DNA of 64,000 nucleotides from Prosthecobacter sp. (lineage in GTDB: Bacteria; Verrucomicrobiota; Verrucomicrobiia; Verrucomicrobiales; Verrucomicrobiaceae): contig NZ_JAGRPF010000149.1 in the NCBI RefSeq assembly GCF_020439865.1, positions 17,108-81,107 of the forward strand, given 5' to 3'. Made by a program: the position numbers and the translations under genes. Under the pieces are notes generated by a model that worked only from the letters and a program-made list of their open reading frames with translations, searched no databases and was not told where the DNA came from. Of the stretch, positions 53,919 through 63,321 are shown in pieces (position 1 is the stretch's first letter; each line of letters opens with the position of its first letter).

Positions 53919-55073
53919 TTACTTCGCAGCGGTGTTCTTCGCCGAATCATCCGAAGTCGGCGCCACCGGCATTCCGGGCTGCGGCAGGCGCGCCTGGCCG
54001 TTGATTATGATTTTGTCACCGGCCTTCACGCCGCTGCGGATGATGCGTTTGCCATCAATCACCGGCCCGAGCGCGACGGCTTTGTATACCGAAACCATCG
54101 GTTGTTTCGACTCATCGACGCCGAGCACATATTTGTTCGCCTGATCGGTGAGGATGCTCTCTTCATCGACGAGCAGCGCCTTGTACTTCCCGGTCATCGG
54201 AATGCGGATGCGCGCGAACAGGCCCGGCGTGAGCTTGCCGTCCGCATTGGGAAACTCGGCGCGCAGCACCATGCTCCCCGTGCTCTCATCGAGACGGTTG
54301 TCAAAGGACTCGAGGTGGCCCTTGTGAGGGAAGTCATCCTCGTTCGAGAGCTGCAGTTCCACCGGCATGTGCCCATTGCCGTTGGTGAAGGTCTTGTTGT
54401 CACGCTGCAGCGCCTGGAGCTTGAGCAGGCTGTTTTCGTCGATGTCCGCATACACATACACCGGATCGACGGTGACGATGCTGGTGAGCAATGTGGAGCC
54501 GGCTGTGACGTAGTTGCCCGTTGTCATCATCGCACGGCTGATGCGTCCCGAGATCGGCGCCTTGACCGTGCTGTGCTCAAACTCGATTTCCGCACTGTGC
54601 TCGGCTGCCTCGGCAGCTTCGAGAGCGGCCTTGGCCTGAAGATGCGCCGATGTTCGCGCCTCCGCCTGCTCTGGTGCGATCGCCTTTTTTTCCAGCAATT
54701 CACCCACGCGTTTGAACTCGCTTTCCATCGCATCCGCATTGGCTTTGGCGCGGCTCACTTCGGCGCGTGTGGCGCGGAGTTTCGTTTCAAACGGCCGCTG
54801 ATCGATGGTGAAGAGGACGTCACCCTTTTTCACGAGCACTCCGGCGTCGAAATGCACCTCGGTGATGTAGCCGGACACACGGGGTTTCAATTCGACCGTT
54901 TCCACCGGCTCGACGCGCCCCGTGAACTCCTCCCATTCGACAAGTTCTCGCTGCTCGACCGGTGCGAGCGTCACCGGAGCCGGAGGCATCTGGCCGCCAT
55001 GGCCACCACCGTCTGGGTGTTTGCCACAGGCGGCGAGGAGCAGAACGAATGGGAGGAGGGTTTGAGGTTTCAC
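53919..55073 (-). CDS. RND membrane-fusion (HlyD/AcrA-type) lipoprotein
   Basis: A 384-residue periplasmic adaptor. The lipobox is LLLAAC (Cys16). RVSGYITEVHFDAGVLVKKG and APISGRISRAMMTTGNYV form the two halves of the lipoyl domain, around an alpha-helical hairpin (about residues 100-165). Beta-barrel and membrane-proximal domains follow (LTPGLFARIRIPMTGKY; VALGPVIDGKRIIRSGVKAG). It links the RND pump to the outer-membrane channel and ends 33 bases before the pump start. Confidence 0.93.
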   Translation of the reverse strand: MKPQTLLPFVLLLAACGKHPDGGGHGGQMPPAPVTLAPVEQRELVEWEEFTGRVEPVETVELKPRVSGYITEVHFDAGVLVKKGDVLFTIDQRPFETKLRATRAEVSRAKANADAMESEFKRVGELLEKKAIAPEQAEARTSAHLQAKAALEAAEAAEHSAEIEFEHSTVKAPISGRISRAMMTTGNYVTAGSTLLTSIVTVDPVYVYADIDENSLLKLQALQRDNKTFTNGNGHMPVELQLSNEDDFPHKGHLESFDNRLDESTGSMVLRAEFPNADGKLTPGLFARIRIPMTGKYKALLVDEESILTDQANKYVLGVDESKQPMVSVYKAVALGPVIDGKRIIRSGVKAGDKIIINGQARLPQPGMPVAPTSDDSAKNTAAK

Positions 55074-55135
55074 AGAGCGCGTTGGTTTTGGGGTGGAAAG
55101 TTGACCAGTTGGTTAATTTGAATGCAAAAGAAGAG

Positions 55136-55738
55136 CTACTCGCCGTCTTTGACGCCAAGAATCCGGCGGGCTCCAGCCTCCATGGCGTCGAGGTGACTGA
55201 GGTCGTTCCAGATGCGGGCGTGAAGGAGCAACCCTTCACCATAAGCAAACAGGATTCGTGCAAGGGCGGGCGCGTCAGGCGCTTCGATCACGCCCTGAAA
55301 ATGGGCATCCCGAATGGCGCTCTCGTAGTAGCGAATGAACTGGGCGAGGATCTCCTGAAGCTTGTCCCGAAGCTGGTCATCCGTGGTGCTCACCTCCGCA
55401 CCCAAGGAGTGCACGGGACACCCGAGCACCCGGCCGTGCTTGGCCTGCATCTCACCCTGCTCCTCGCGAAATTCACGAAAGCAGCGCCAGATGCGCTCCA
55501 GCGGCGGCACCACAGGCGAAAAGGTCTGGTCGAGCTTTTTGCGATGCTCCGTCCAGCCATGCTCGACACCCGCAATTGCCAGGGCCGTCTTCGATTCAAA
55601 GAAGTGGTAGAAGCTGCCTTTTTTGACCCCTGCCCGATCGCAAATCTGATCCACCGACGTGCCGCCGTAGCTGCCGGTCCAGAGGAGTTCCAGCACGGCT
55701 TCAATCAGGCGGTCTTTGGCGGTCGAGGTTCGTCCCAT
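55136..55738 (-). CDS. TetR-family repressor of the efflux operon
   Basis: A 200-residue regulator. The N-terminal helix-turn-helix is LIEAVLELLWTGSYGGTSVD followed by QICDRAGVKKGSFYHFFESK. The C-terminal domain resembles the C-terminal part of the AcrR/YxaF-type group. It is the first gene of the efflux operon, 62 bases before the membrane-fusion gene, as in many self-regulated pumps. The ligand is unknown. Confidence 0.92.
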   Translation of the reverse strand: MGRTSTAKDRLIEAVLELLWTGSYGGTSVDQICDRAGVKKGSFYHFFESKTALAIAGVEHGWTEHRKKLDQTFSPVVPPLERIWRCFREFREEQGEMQAKHGRVLGCPVHSLGAEVSTTDDQLRDKLQEILAQFIRYYESAIRDAHFQGVIEAPDAPALARILFAYGEGLLLHARIWNDLSHLDAMEAGARRILGVKDGE

Positions 55739-55743
55739 GCGGC

Positions 55744-55772
55744 TCTAAAGCGCTTACTAGACGATCGGTCAA
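55744..55772 (-). promoter_or_regulatory. promoter and putative TetR operator
   Basis: On the minus strand TTGACC (55767-55772) and TTTAGA (55744-55749) are 17 bases apart. An imperfect palindrome TTGAC-CGATC-GTCTA (55758-55772) overlaps the -35 box, the usual shape of a TetR operator. The -10 box ends only five bases before the ATG, so the mRNA may be leaderless. Confidence 0.45.
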
Positions 55773-55849
55773 CAATTTTTCCTTCCAACCACGTCTCTGT
55801 CATTGCCTAGCACCCACGAACCCGCCAAAGTGTGCCATTCCTTCACTCC

Positions 55850-57307
55850 ATGAACGACCAAGCCACCGTCCTCATCGTCGATGACGAAAAGCACACCCGC
55901 GATGGCCTGCGCCTTTCGCTGGAAGATGATTTCGACTGCTACGTCGCTTCGAACGCCGCCGAGGCGATGGAATACCTCAAGAACGACCACATCGACGTCA
56001 TGCTCACCGACCTTCGCCTTGGCGAGGACGACGGCATGAAACTGCTCGACGCCGCCCTGGCCCTTCCCAAGGCACCGGTCTGCATCATGATGACCGCCTA
56101 CGGCAGCGTGGACACCGCTGTCGAGGCCATGCGCCGTGGTGCCTACCACTTCGTCACCAAGCCGTTGAACCTCGACGAGGTGGAGTTGCTCATCAAACGC
56201 GCCCTTCGTAGCCGCAGCCTCGAGCATGAGAACGTCGTGCTCAAACAGCAGGTGGAGCGCAAGTTCTCCATCGAAGGCATCCTCGGTCAGTCCGAGGTGA
56301 TGAAACCGATCCTCGACACGATCCAGCAGGTCGCGCCTTCGCGTGCCACCGTTTTGATCGAAGGCGAAAGCGGCACAGGCAAGGAACTCGTCGCCCGTGC
56401 GATTCACAACCTCAGCGGCCGCCCGAAGGCGAACATCGTTTCCGTCCATTGCGCCGCACTCTCGCCTCAGATCCTCGAAAGCGAACTCTTCGGACACGAG
56501 CGCGGTGCCTTCACCGGTGCCCAGGAACGCCGTATCGGCCGCTTCGAGCAGGCGAATGGCGGCACGCTCTTCCTCGACGAAATCGGCGAGATCGATGCCT
56601 CAACGCAGGTGAAGCTGCTCCGTGCGCTTGGCGAGCAGACCATCGAACGCGTTGGCAGCAGCAAGCCGATCTCAATCAACGTCCGCGTCATCGCCGCCAC
56701 CAATCGCGACCTCGCGAAGATGGTCGAGGAAGGCAAATTCCGCGAGGATCTCTACTGGCGGTTGCGCGTTGTCACCATCCACCTGCCACCCTTGCGCGAA
56801 CGCAAAAGCGACATCGCCGTCCTGACAGATCATTTCCTCAAGGAACTCGCCAAGGCCAACGGCAAGGCTTACAAGCCGCTGGGTGAAGATGCCATGCCTG
56901 CGCTCATGCGTTACGACTGGCCCGGCAACATTCGCGAACTCCGTGCCGCCGTCGAACACGGCATCGTCATGAGCAACAGCAGTCGTGTGATGCTCAAGCA
57001 CCTGCCTTCGTATCTCCTGAACCCTGGCAGCCTCGGCATCAGTCTGCGCGCACCGAAGACTAGCAATGCCACACCGTCCGAAGCCGCCACTCCGTCGCCG
57101 AAGAGCGATCTCGACGTCAACGAAGCCGAGCATCAGCTCATTCTCACCGCCCTCCAGCGCAGCGGCAACAACCGCACCGTCGCCGCCGAACTGCTCGGCA
57201 TGAGCCGCCGCACGCTGCAGCGCAAGCTCAAGGACATGAACATGGTGCGCACGCACCGCCGCCGCATGCAGCCGGAGACGCCGCCCGCTCAAACGCCCGC
57301 GTCGTAA
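55850..57307 (+). CDS. NtrC-family sigma-54-dependent response regulator
   Basis: A 485-residue regulator in three parts. The receiver (residues 1-120) has phospho-acceptor Asp54 (VMLTDLRLGEDDG) and KPLN. The AAA+ domain has Walker A GESGTGKE, the sigma-54 contact loop GAFTGA and Walker B GGTLFLDEIGEID. A Fis-type helix-turn-helix lies at about 430-470 (NRTVAAELLGMSRRTLQRKL). No cognate histidine kinase is adjacent. The ATG at 55850 gives a standard N-terminus. It is divergent from tetR and converges on queC with a 19-base overlap. Confidence 0.93.
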   Translation: MNDQATVLIVDDEKHTRDGLRLSLEDDFDCYVASNAAEAMEYLKNDHIDVMLTDLRLGEDDGMKLLDAALALPKAPVCIMMTAYGSVDTAVEAMRRGAYHFVTKPLNLDEVELLIKRALRSRSLEHENVVLKQQVERKFSIEGILGQSEVMKPILDTIQQVAPSRATVLIEGESGTGKELVARAIHNLSGRPKANIVSVHCAALSPQILESELFGHERGAFTGAQERRIGRFEQANGGTLFLDEIGEIDASTQVKLLRALGEQTIERVGSSKPISINVRVIAATNRDLAKMVEEGKFREDLYWRLRVVTIHLPPLRERKSDIAVLTDHFLKELAKANGKAYKPLGEDAMPALMRYDWPGNIRELRAAVEHGIVMSNSSRVMLKHLPSYLLNPGSLGISLRAPKTSNATPSEAATPSPKSDLDVNEAEHQLILTALQRSGNNRTVAAELLGMSRRTLQRKLKDMNMVRTHRRRMQPETPPAQTPAS

Positions 57308-57951
57308 ACCGTGGGATCGTCAATCCCGGCGAGTTGAAAAGCTTCGATGCGTTCCACGCACGTGCCGCATTTGCCGCAGTGCAGTTCGCCACCTTTGTAG
57401 CACGACCACGTCTTGCCGTAATCGACGCCGAGTGATGCACCGAGCTTCGCGATGCCCGCTTTGTCGAGGTGAATGAAAGGACGCAGCAGTTCGATCTTCG
57501 CATACGTGCCCTCGCGCATCGCCGCAGCCATGCCCTGCATGAAAGGCTCGCGGCAATCCGGATAAATCGCGTGATCCCCCGCATGCGCGGCGATCACGAG
57601 TCCTTCTGCTTCACGACTTTCCGCAATGCCGCAGGCAATGGCGAGCATGATGCCATTGCGAAAGGGCACGACGGTCTTTTTCATGTTCTCGTCGGCGTAG
57701 TGGCCTTCCGGCACTTCGCCGCCGCTGTTGAGCAGATCGGACGCGAAGAGACGGTTCACAAAGTCGAGTTCGATCACGTCGTGATGCACACCGGTTTCGG
57801 CGCAATGCCAGGCGGCGAGAGGAATCTCACGGTGATTGTGCTTGGCGCCGTAGTCGAAACTCACCGCGCCAACCACGTCATGCTCCGCACGCGCCCAGTG
57901 GAACGCCGTCACGGAATCCATCCCGCCGGATAGCAGCACGAGCGTCTTCAT
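57289..57951 (-). CDS. queC: 7-cyano-7-deazaguanine synthase QueC
   Basis: A 220-residue QueC, which converts 7-carboxy-7-deazaguanine to preQ0 with ATP and ammonia for queuosine synthesis. The PP-loop is VLLSGGMDSVTA. The C-terminal zinc site is CYKGGELHCGKCGTC. KHNHREIPLA and VPFRNGIMLAIACGIAESR are conserved. Its start overlaps queF by four bases. QueD and QueE are not in the window. Confidence 0.95.
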   Translation of the reverse strand: MKTLVLLSGGMDSVTAFHWARAEHDVVGAVSFDYGAKHNHREIPLAAWHCAETGVHHDVIELDFVNRLFASDLLNSGGEVPEGHYADENMKKTVVPFRNGIMLAIACGIAESREAEGLVIAAHAGDHAIYPDCREPFMQGMAAAMREGTYAKIELLRPFIHLDKAGIAKLGASLGVDYGKTWSCYKGGELHCGKCGTCVERIEAFQLAGIDDPTVYDAGV

Positions 57952-58379
57952 TCGGGCAGGCGCAGCGTTTCGTCGATGTCTGGAAACCGTGCTTCACAGG
58001 TAAGCTGGATACCGCCGCGGGCGCCGAACTTGCCACGCACCACGACCTGCTTCGGCGCACAGGCTTTCACGATGTCATCAAGCACGCGGTTCACGATCGC
58101 CTCGTTGAAGGCGGCGTGATTGCGATACGAGGCGAGGTAAAACTTCAGCGACTTCGTCTCCACGCACTTCTCATCGGGGATGTAGTAGATTTCGAGATGC
58201 GCGCTGTCCGGCTGGCCGGTCACGGGGCAGATCGAGCTGAATTCCGGCGCGCTGAGATGGATGCGGTAGTTCCGCCCGGGCGTGCGATTGGGGAAGGTCT
58301 CCAGCACCGCCACATCCGGCGAGGCCGGCAGGCGGTTTTCGGAGCGTCCGAGCAAGGTGAGGTCGTTTTCCTGAGACAT
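57948..58379 (-). CDS. queF: preQ1 synthase QueF (YkvM type)
   Basis: A 143-residue unimodular QueF, which reduces preQ0 to preQ1 with NADPH, the step after QueC. The catalytic Cys51 and Asp58 lie in EFSSICPVTGQPDSAHLEI, and KCVETKSLKFYLASYRNH is the QueF signature. The ATG at 58379 is chosen for the family-like length; the frame is open 60 bases upstream. The gene is divergent from iclR across 206 bases. Confidence 0.95.
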   Translation of the reverse strand: MSQENDLTLLGRSENRLPASPDVAVLETFPNRTPGRNYRIHLSAPEFSSICPVTGQPDSAHLEIYYIPDEKCVETKSLKFYLASYRNHAAFNEAIVNRVLDDIVKACAPKQVVVRGKFGARGGIQLTCEARFPDIDETLRLPE

Positions 58380-58553
58380 GTGCCCGCAGAATGCGGGAGA
58401 GAGGCGAGAATGCAAATGCGATGATTCCCTGCCCTGCACGTGGCCGGATTCCCGTCACAAGCACCACGCTGCGAAAGCCAAAATGATCGGCAGAAACGCC
58501 TCCGCCGAGCTGTTACCAATGGATGCCTGATTGATTGTGCCCTGCACGATAGT

Positions 58554-58577
58554 TTTCCAAATCTGGAAACGTTTCTA
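58554..58577 (+). promoter_or_regulatory. putative IclR operator
   Basis: Two overlapping inverted repeats just upstream of iclR: TTTCCA-AATC-TGGAAA (58554-58569) and TGGAAACGTTTCTA (58564-58577, one mismatched pair). The second resembles the E. coli IclR box TGGAAATNATTTCCA. It lies eight bases before the ATG, so binding would block iclR itself and the coupled downstream gene. Confidence 0.5.
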
Positions 58578-58585
58578 AATCCAGA

Positions 58586-59371
58586 ATGATCAAAGAAGCC
58601 GCCATTCCCCTCACCGACGACACCCTTGCGCCCGGCACCGAGCGCACGCTGGCCATCCTCGAACTCCTCGGCCGCCACCGCGCAGGACTGAGCCTGACCG
58701 AGATCGCCCGCGAGCTCGATCTGCCCGTGAACTCCGTCTTCCGCATCACCGGCACGCTGCATAACCGCGGCTACCTTCAGCGCCGCGAGGACGACAAGCG
58801 CTTCGTGCTTACGAACAAGCTCTTCGACCTCTCCCGCCCGCAGGTGCGCGAGAAGAGCCTCGTCGTATGCGCTTTGGAGTCGCTCAAATGGCTGCGCGAT
58901 CAATCCGGCGAAACAACCCAGCTTCTCGCCTGCGCGAATCACAAGATGACCGTGCTGGAGCAATGCATCTCCTCGCAGCCGATCAAAGTCAGCAGCACCG
59001 TCGGCCTGCAGGTGCCCATGTATTCCTGCGCCCCCGGCAAAGCGGTGCTCGCGCATCTGCCATCAGCGGAACTCGAGAAGTTTTTCGCCGCGGTGACGCT
59101 CAAGCAGTTCACACCGACCACGCTCGCCACGCGCAGCTCGCTTGAAGCCGATCTCGCCAAAACACGCAAACGCGGCTTCGCCGCCGACATCGCCGAGGGG
59201 CTCGAAGGCATTCACTGCGTCGCCGCCGCGATCCTCGACGAGTATCGCTACCCCGTCGCCGCGATCACCGTCATGTCTCCTTCGTTCCGCCTCAAGCGCG
59301 ATCAATTTGAGAAAGCCGGCAAGCTTTGCATCGAAGCCGCTGAAACCATCACCCGGAGGCTGCTGGCATGA
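58586..59371 (+). CDS. IclR-family transcriptional regulator
   Basis: A 261-residue regulator. Residues about 15-80 are a winged helix-turn-helix (SLTEIARELDLPVNSVFRIT, then GTLHNRGYLQRREDDKRF). Residues 95-260 are the IclR ligand domain (LQVPMYSCAPGKAVLAHLPS; GFAADIAEGLEGIHCVAAAI). The effector is unknown. Its stop overlaps the start of the 1235-residue cytochrome-type gene by four bases, so it probably controls that gene set. Confidence 0.92.
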   Translation: MIKEAAIPLTDDTLAPGTERTLAILELLGRHRAGLSLTEIARELDLPVNSVFRITGTLHNRGYLQRREDDKRFVLTNKLFDLSRPQVREKSLVVCALESLKWLRDQSGETTQLLACANHKMTVLEQCISSQPIKVSSTVGLQVPMYSCAPGKAVLAHLPSAELEKFFAAVTLKQFTPTTLATRSSLEADLAKTRKRGFAADIAEGLEGIHCVAAAILDEYRYPVAAITVMSPSFRLKRDQFEKAGKLCIEAAETITRRLLA

Positions 59372-62300
59372 AGAGGCTCGTCTCTTTTTCTTTTTTCGTT
59401 TCTTTCGGCCAGCTCATCAGTGCGCCGACGCCGCAGCAGATCGAATTCTTCGAATCAAAAATCCGCCCGATCCTCGCGCAGGAGTGCTACGAGTGTCACA
59501 GCACCGCCAAAAAACAGAAAGGCGGCCTGCTGCTCGATTCGCGTCCCGGCTGGCAGTCCGGCGGCGAATCGGGCGATGTCATCAAGCCCGGCGATCCAGC
59601 CTCCTCGCTGCTGATTCAATCCATCAAGCACGAGCATGATGATCTCAAGATGCCCAAGGCAGGTGCGAAGCTCGACGACAAGGTCATCGCCGACTTCGAG
59701 CGCTGGATTCGCGATGGTGCCGTCGATCCGCGCGACATGCCGCCGTCGAAAGAAGAAATCGCCAAAGAGACCGACTGGAAATCCATTCTCGAGCGCCGCA
59801 AGGAATGGTGGTCCTTCCAGCCGATCTCGAAGCAGCCTGCGAACAAAACCCTCGACGAATACATCGATGCCGAACTCGCCAAACAAGGCATTTCCACTGC
59901 GCCGCCAGCCGATGCGCAGACTCTGCGACGCCGCCTGAGCTACGTGCTCACCGGACTTCCTCCATCAGACTCGTCCGACAAGTCCGAACCGTCGGACCAA
60001 ATCAACGCTCTCATAAACTCTCCCGCCTTCGGCGAAAAGTGGTCCCGGCATTTCATGGACTGGGTGCGTTACGCCGAGAGCTACGGTTCCGAAGGCGATC
60101 CCGCGATCCCTTACGCCCACCAATACCGCGACTACCTCATCCGCGCCTTCAATGATGACGTTCCGTGGCCGCAGATGGTCAAAGAAGCCATCGCGGGCGA
60201 TCTCCTGCCGCATCCGCGAATCAAGAACGGCCTCAATGAAAGCGCCATCGGCATCGCGCAGCTTCGCATGGTCCTTCACGGCTTCTCGCCCGTCGATGCT
60301 CTCGATGAAATGGTCACTTTCACCGACAACCAGATCGACACCATCACGAAAGCTTTCCAGTCGCTCACGGTGAGCTGTGCGCGCTGCCACAACCACAAGT
60401 TCGACGCCATCTCGCAGACCGACTTCTACGCCCTCTACGGCATCTTCACCAGCACGCACCCCGCTGTCATCGACGTGAACGCCCCCGGCACCGGTGATGC
60501 CATCCGAGCCGAATTGAAGACACTCAAAGCCGAGATCAAAAAGACACTCATCACCGAATGGCTGAAAACCACGCCCAAGTCCGACATCTCTGAAAAGCCG
60601 GACGTGTCTGACAACCACTTCGCCAATCTGGAATGGTTCACTCAGGGCATCGCCAAAACGAAAGCCGGTGAATTCGCCATCACCGATGCAGGCCTTCGCA
60701 TCTATCCCGGCGGCTACTTCTCCGACCTCATCAGCTCCAAAGACCGCGCCGTCCTCTTCAGCCAGCGCTTCGAATGCCCGGAGGGCACACTGTGGTTCCG
60801 CGTCGCGGGAAACGGTGGCGTGAAGGCCAAGTATGTCGTCCAAAACTACCCGCGCACCGGCACTATTCACAAGGCCGTCGTGCTGAAAGATGCCAAGGAT
60901 GAGGAATTCAAGTGGCGTCCGCTCGAACTCGATTTCTGGAAAGGCGACGAAGTCTTCCTACAACTCACCACCGCGGCCGACATGCCGGCCGAATACACGA
61001 ACGACCGTTCATGGTTCGGCATCACCGACGTCCGCATCACCAAGGGCATGCCAGCACCCGAAGCGCCTGCAGCTTCGAAAGCATCGGCTTATCAACTGAT
61101 CAGCGCCTGGCAAAACAACACACTCGGCAACTCGCAGGCCGAGGCGCTCAATGCATTGGTGCAGTCCAAGAAGCTGTCGCTGGAATCCGTCGCACCGCTC
61201 CTCGCACGTTACCGCGAACTCGAAAGCAAACTCCCCTTCCCCACCCGTGTGCCCGGCGTCATCGAAGCCGACGCAAAAGACGCCACGCTGTTCGTGCGTG
61301 GCGATCACAAGCAGCCCTCCGATCTCGTCCCGCGCCGGTTCCTTGATGCGCTCAATCCCGAGCCCTTCAACACGAAGGGCAGCGGCCGTTTGCAGCTCGC
61401 CGAACGCATGGCGGACATGAAGCACAATCCGCTGACCGCACGCGTCATCGTGAACCGTCTCTGGCATCACGTCTTCGACCGCGGCATCGTCGCCAGCGTC
61501 GATAACTTCGGCAAACTCGGCGAACTGCCGACGCATCCCGAACTCCTCGACTTCCTCGCCCAGCGCTTCATCGACAGTGGTGGATCGATCAAAGAGATGC
61601 TCAAGCTCATGGTCACCTCCAAGGCCTTCCAGCGCAGCGCCCACGCCTCTGATATCGCAGCGCAAAAAGACCCTGAAAACAAGCTCCTCAGTCATTGGAG
61701 CATCCGCCGGCTCGAAGCCGAGGCCATTCGCGATTCCATCGTCACCTTGTCCGGCAAACTCGATCACACACTCTATGGCGAATCCGTCGGCAGCGGCGAT
61801 CCGCGCCGCAGCATCTATGTGAAAGTCATCCGCAATTCCCTCGATCCCTTCCTCACCACCTTTGACGCGCCCGTGCCCTTCGCCACCCGCGGCAAGCGCG
61901 ACACCACCAACGTCCCCGCGCAGTCGCTCACCCTGCTCAACGACAACAAAGTCATCGATTGGTCACGCAATTGGGCCAACGCCGTCGTAAATGACGCCAA
62001 GAATCGGACCGATGACTTGCGCGTTCGCCAGATGTTCCGCCAAGCCTACTCCCGCGAAGCCACAGACGACGAAGTGAAGCAAAGCCTCGCCTATCTCGCC
62101 GTTTTACAAAAGGAGAGCGCCGATCAAGCCCGCGAACTCGCCGTGCAGGAGGAAAAGATCAGCGACTTGAACCGCCAGATCGCCGCCATCCTTGATCCCG
62201 CACGCACCAAGCTTCAAGCCGAACGCAAACTCCCGACCGCGCCGATCGACACGCCCGAAACCCTCGCGGAATGGACTTTCGACAAGGATTGCCGCGACAG

Positions 62301-63075
62301 CAAAGGCCGTCTCGATCTCGAACTTGTCGGTGCTGCTCACGTCGAAAACGGCGCGCTCATTGTCGATGGCAAATCGATGGCGAAGTCCGGTTCGTTGCCG
62401 AAACAACTCAAGGCCAAAACTCTCGAAGCTTGGGTCATGCTCGACAATCTCACCCAGCGCGGTGGTGGCGTGCTCACCGTGCAGGGCAAGGACGGCGTTC
62501 TCTTCGACTCCCTCGTCTTCGCCGAGAAAACTCCCGCGCACTGGGTCGCCGGCAGCAACTTCTTCGAACGCAGCGAACTCTTCGAAGGCCCTGCCGAAAC
62601 CGAGGCCACCACGCGTCCCGTGCACGTCGCGGTCGTCTATCAGGCCGACGGCACCATCAGCGGCTATCGCGACGGCAAACCCTACGGCCGCACCTACCGC
62701 AAAGCTCCCGGCGCCGTCTTCGAACCCAACGTGAGCCAGGTTCTCTTCGGCTGCCGCCACGGCACGCCCGTGGGCAACAAAGGCCTCTCCGGCCGCATCT
62801 TCCGCGCCCGCCTCTACGATCGCGCCTTGACCGCTGAAGAGATCGCCAAAACCGCCCGCATCGAATCCAGCACCATCACCGAGGCCGACATCCTCGCCAC
62901 ACTCACCAGCGATCAGCGCACCCAGTTGAAGAAGCTCCAAGATCAGCGCGATCAACTGACCCAGGCGCTCGAATCAGCCCTCACCAAAACCAGCAGCGAC
63001 ACGCCGGAACTCCAAGCCTGGACCAGTCTCGCCCAATCGCTCATCAACCTGAAGGAGTTCATTTACCTGAAATGA
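59368..63075 (+). CDS. PSCyt1/DUF1549/DUF1553 protein with LamG-like domain
   Basis: A 1235-residue secreted protein. A signal peptide (LVSFSFFVSFGQLISA) precedes PSCyt1 with haem motif C40-YEC-H44. DUF1549 follows, with CARCHNHKFDAISQTDFYAL, then a beta-rich middle part, DUF1553 (VNRLWHHVFDRGIVASVDNF, GELPTHPELLDFLAQRF, then FQRSA), and near residues 960-1110 a concanavalin/LamG-type domain (AEWTFDKDCRDSKGRLDLEL). Helical segments flank the LamG part. The combination suggests an extracellular carbohydrate-related role, still unproven. The ATG overlaps iclR. Confidence 0.9.
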   Translation: MKRLVSFSFFVSFGQLISAPTPQQIEFFESKIRPILAQECYECHSTAKKQKGGLLLDSRPGWQSGGESGDVIKPGDPASSLLIQSIKHEHDDLKMPKAGAKLDDKVIADFERWIRDGAVDPRDMPPSKEEIAKETDWKSILERRKEWWSFQPISKQPANKTLDEYIDAELAKQGISTAPPADAQTLRRRLSYVLTGLPPSDSSDKSEPSDQINALINSPAFGEKWSRHFMDWVRYAESYGSEGDPAIPYAHQYRDYLIRAFNDDVPWPQMVKEAIAGDLLPHPRIKNGLNESAIGIAQLRMVLHGFSPVDALDEMVTFTDNQIDTITKAFQSLTVSCARCHNHKFDAISQTDFYALYGIFTSTHPAVIDVNAPGTGDAIRAELKTLKAEIKKTLITEWLKTTPKSDISEKPDVSDNHFANLEWFTQGIAKTKAGEFAITDAGLRIYPGGYFSDLISSKDRAVLFSQRFECPEGTLWFRVAGNGGVKAKYVVQNYPRTGTIHKAVVLKDAKDEEFKWRPLELDFWKGDEVFLQLTTAADMPAEYTNDRSWFGITDVRITKGMPAPEAPAASKASAYQLISAWQNNTLGNSQAEALNALVQSKKLSLESVAPLLARYRELESKLPFPTRVPGVIEADAKDATLFVRGDHKQPSDLVPRRFLDALNPEPFNTKGSGRLQLAERMADMKHNPLTARVIVNRLWHHVFDRGIVASVDNFGKLGELPTHPELLDFLAQRFIDSGGSIKEMLKLMVTSKAFQRSAHASDIAAQKDPENKLLSHWSIRRLEAEAIRDSIVTLSGKLDHTLYGESVGSGDPRRSIYVKVIRNSLDPFLTTFDAPVPFATRGKRDTTNVPAQSLTLLNDNKVIDWSRNWANAVVNDAKNRTDDLRVRQMFRQAYSREATDDEVKQSLAYLAVLQKESADQARELAVQEEKISDLNRQIAAILDPARTKLQAERKLPTAPIDTPETLAEWTFDKDCRDSKGRLDLELVGAAHVENGALIVDGKSMAKSGSLPKQLKAKTLEAWVMLDNLTQRGGGVLTVQGKDGVLFDSLVFAEKTPAHWVAGSNFFERSELFEGPAETEATTRPVHVAVVYQADGTISGYRDGKPYGRTYRKAPGAVFEPNVSQVLFGCRHGTPVGNKGLSGRIFRARLYDRALTAEEIAKTARIESSTITEADILATLTSDQRTQLKKLQDQRDQLTQALESALTKTSSDTPELQAWTSLAQSLINLKEFIYLK

Positions 63076-63153
63076 AATTTGCTCTTTCCCAGCCTGCCCA
63101 TTTCGGCCATCTTCGAAGCCATGCAGCGCAGCCAGCCTCGAATGCAGCGAGTG

Positions 63154-63321
63154 ATGACCACGTTTGCTTCCCACGAACATCGGGAGGCGAGCGAGCGGTC
63201 CGAATGGCGTGCGATGACCCCTCTACAGCGCCTTCAGGCAGTGGAAACCATGCGGCAGCTCAACCACCCGAAGTATGATCCCGCTGCCGACAGACTTCAG
63301 CGACTTTATACGGTTGCTTAA
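63154..63321 (+). CDS. small protein preceding nucleotidyltransferase, antitoxin-like
   Basis: A 55-residue charged protein (MTTFASHEHREASERSEWRA, then MTPLQRLQAVETMRQLNHP, and LQRLYTVA at the end). The pattern of an acidic-basic start, (L/M)TPxxRLxxVExMR and a terminal LQRL resembles small proteins commonly found just before stand-alone nucleotidyltransferases. In-frame starts also exist at 63121, 63142 and 63151 (GTG); 63154 best fits family length. It overlaps the next gene by 47 bases. Confidence 0.6.
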   Translation: MTTFASHEHREASERSEWRAMTPLQRLQAVETMRQLNHPKYDPAADRLQRLYTVA

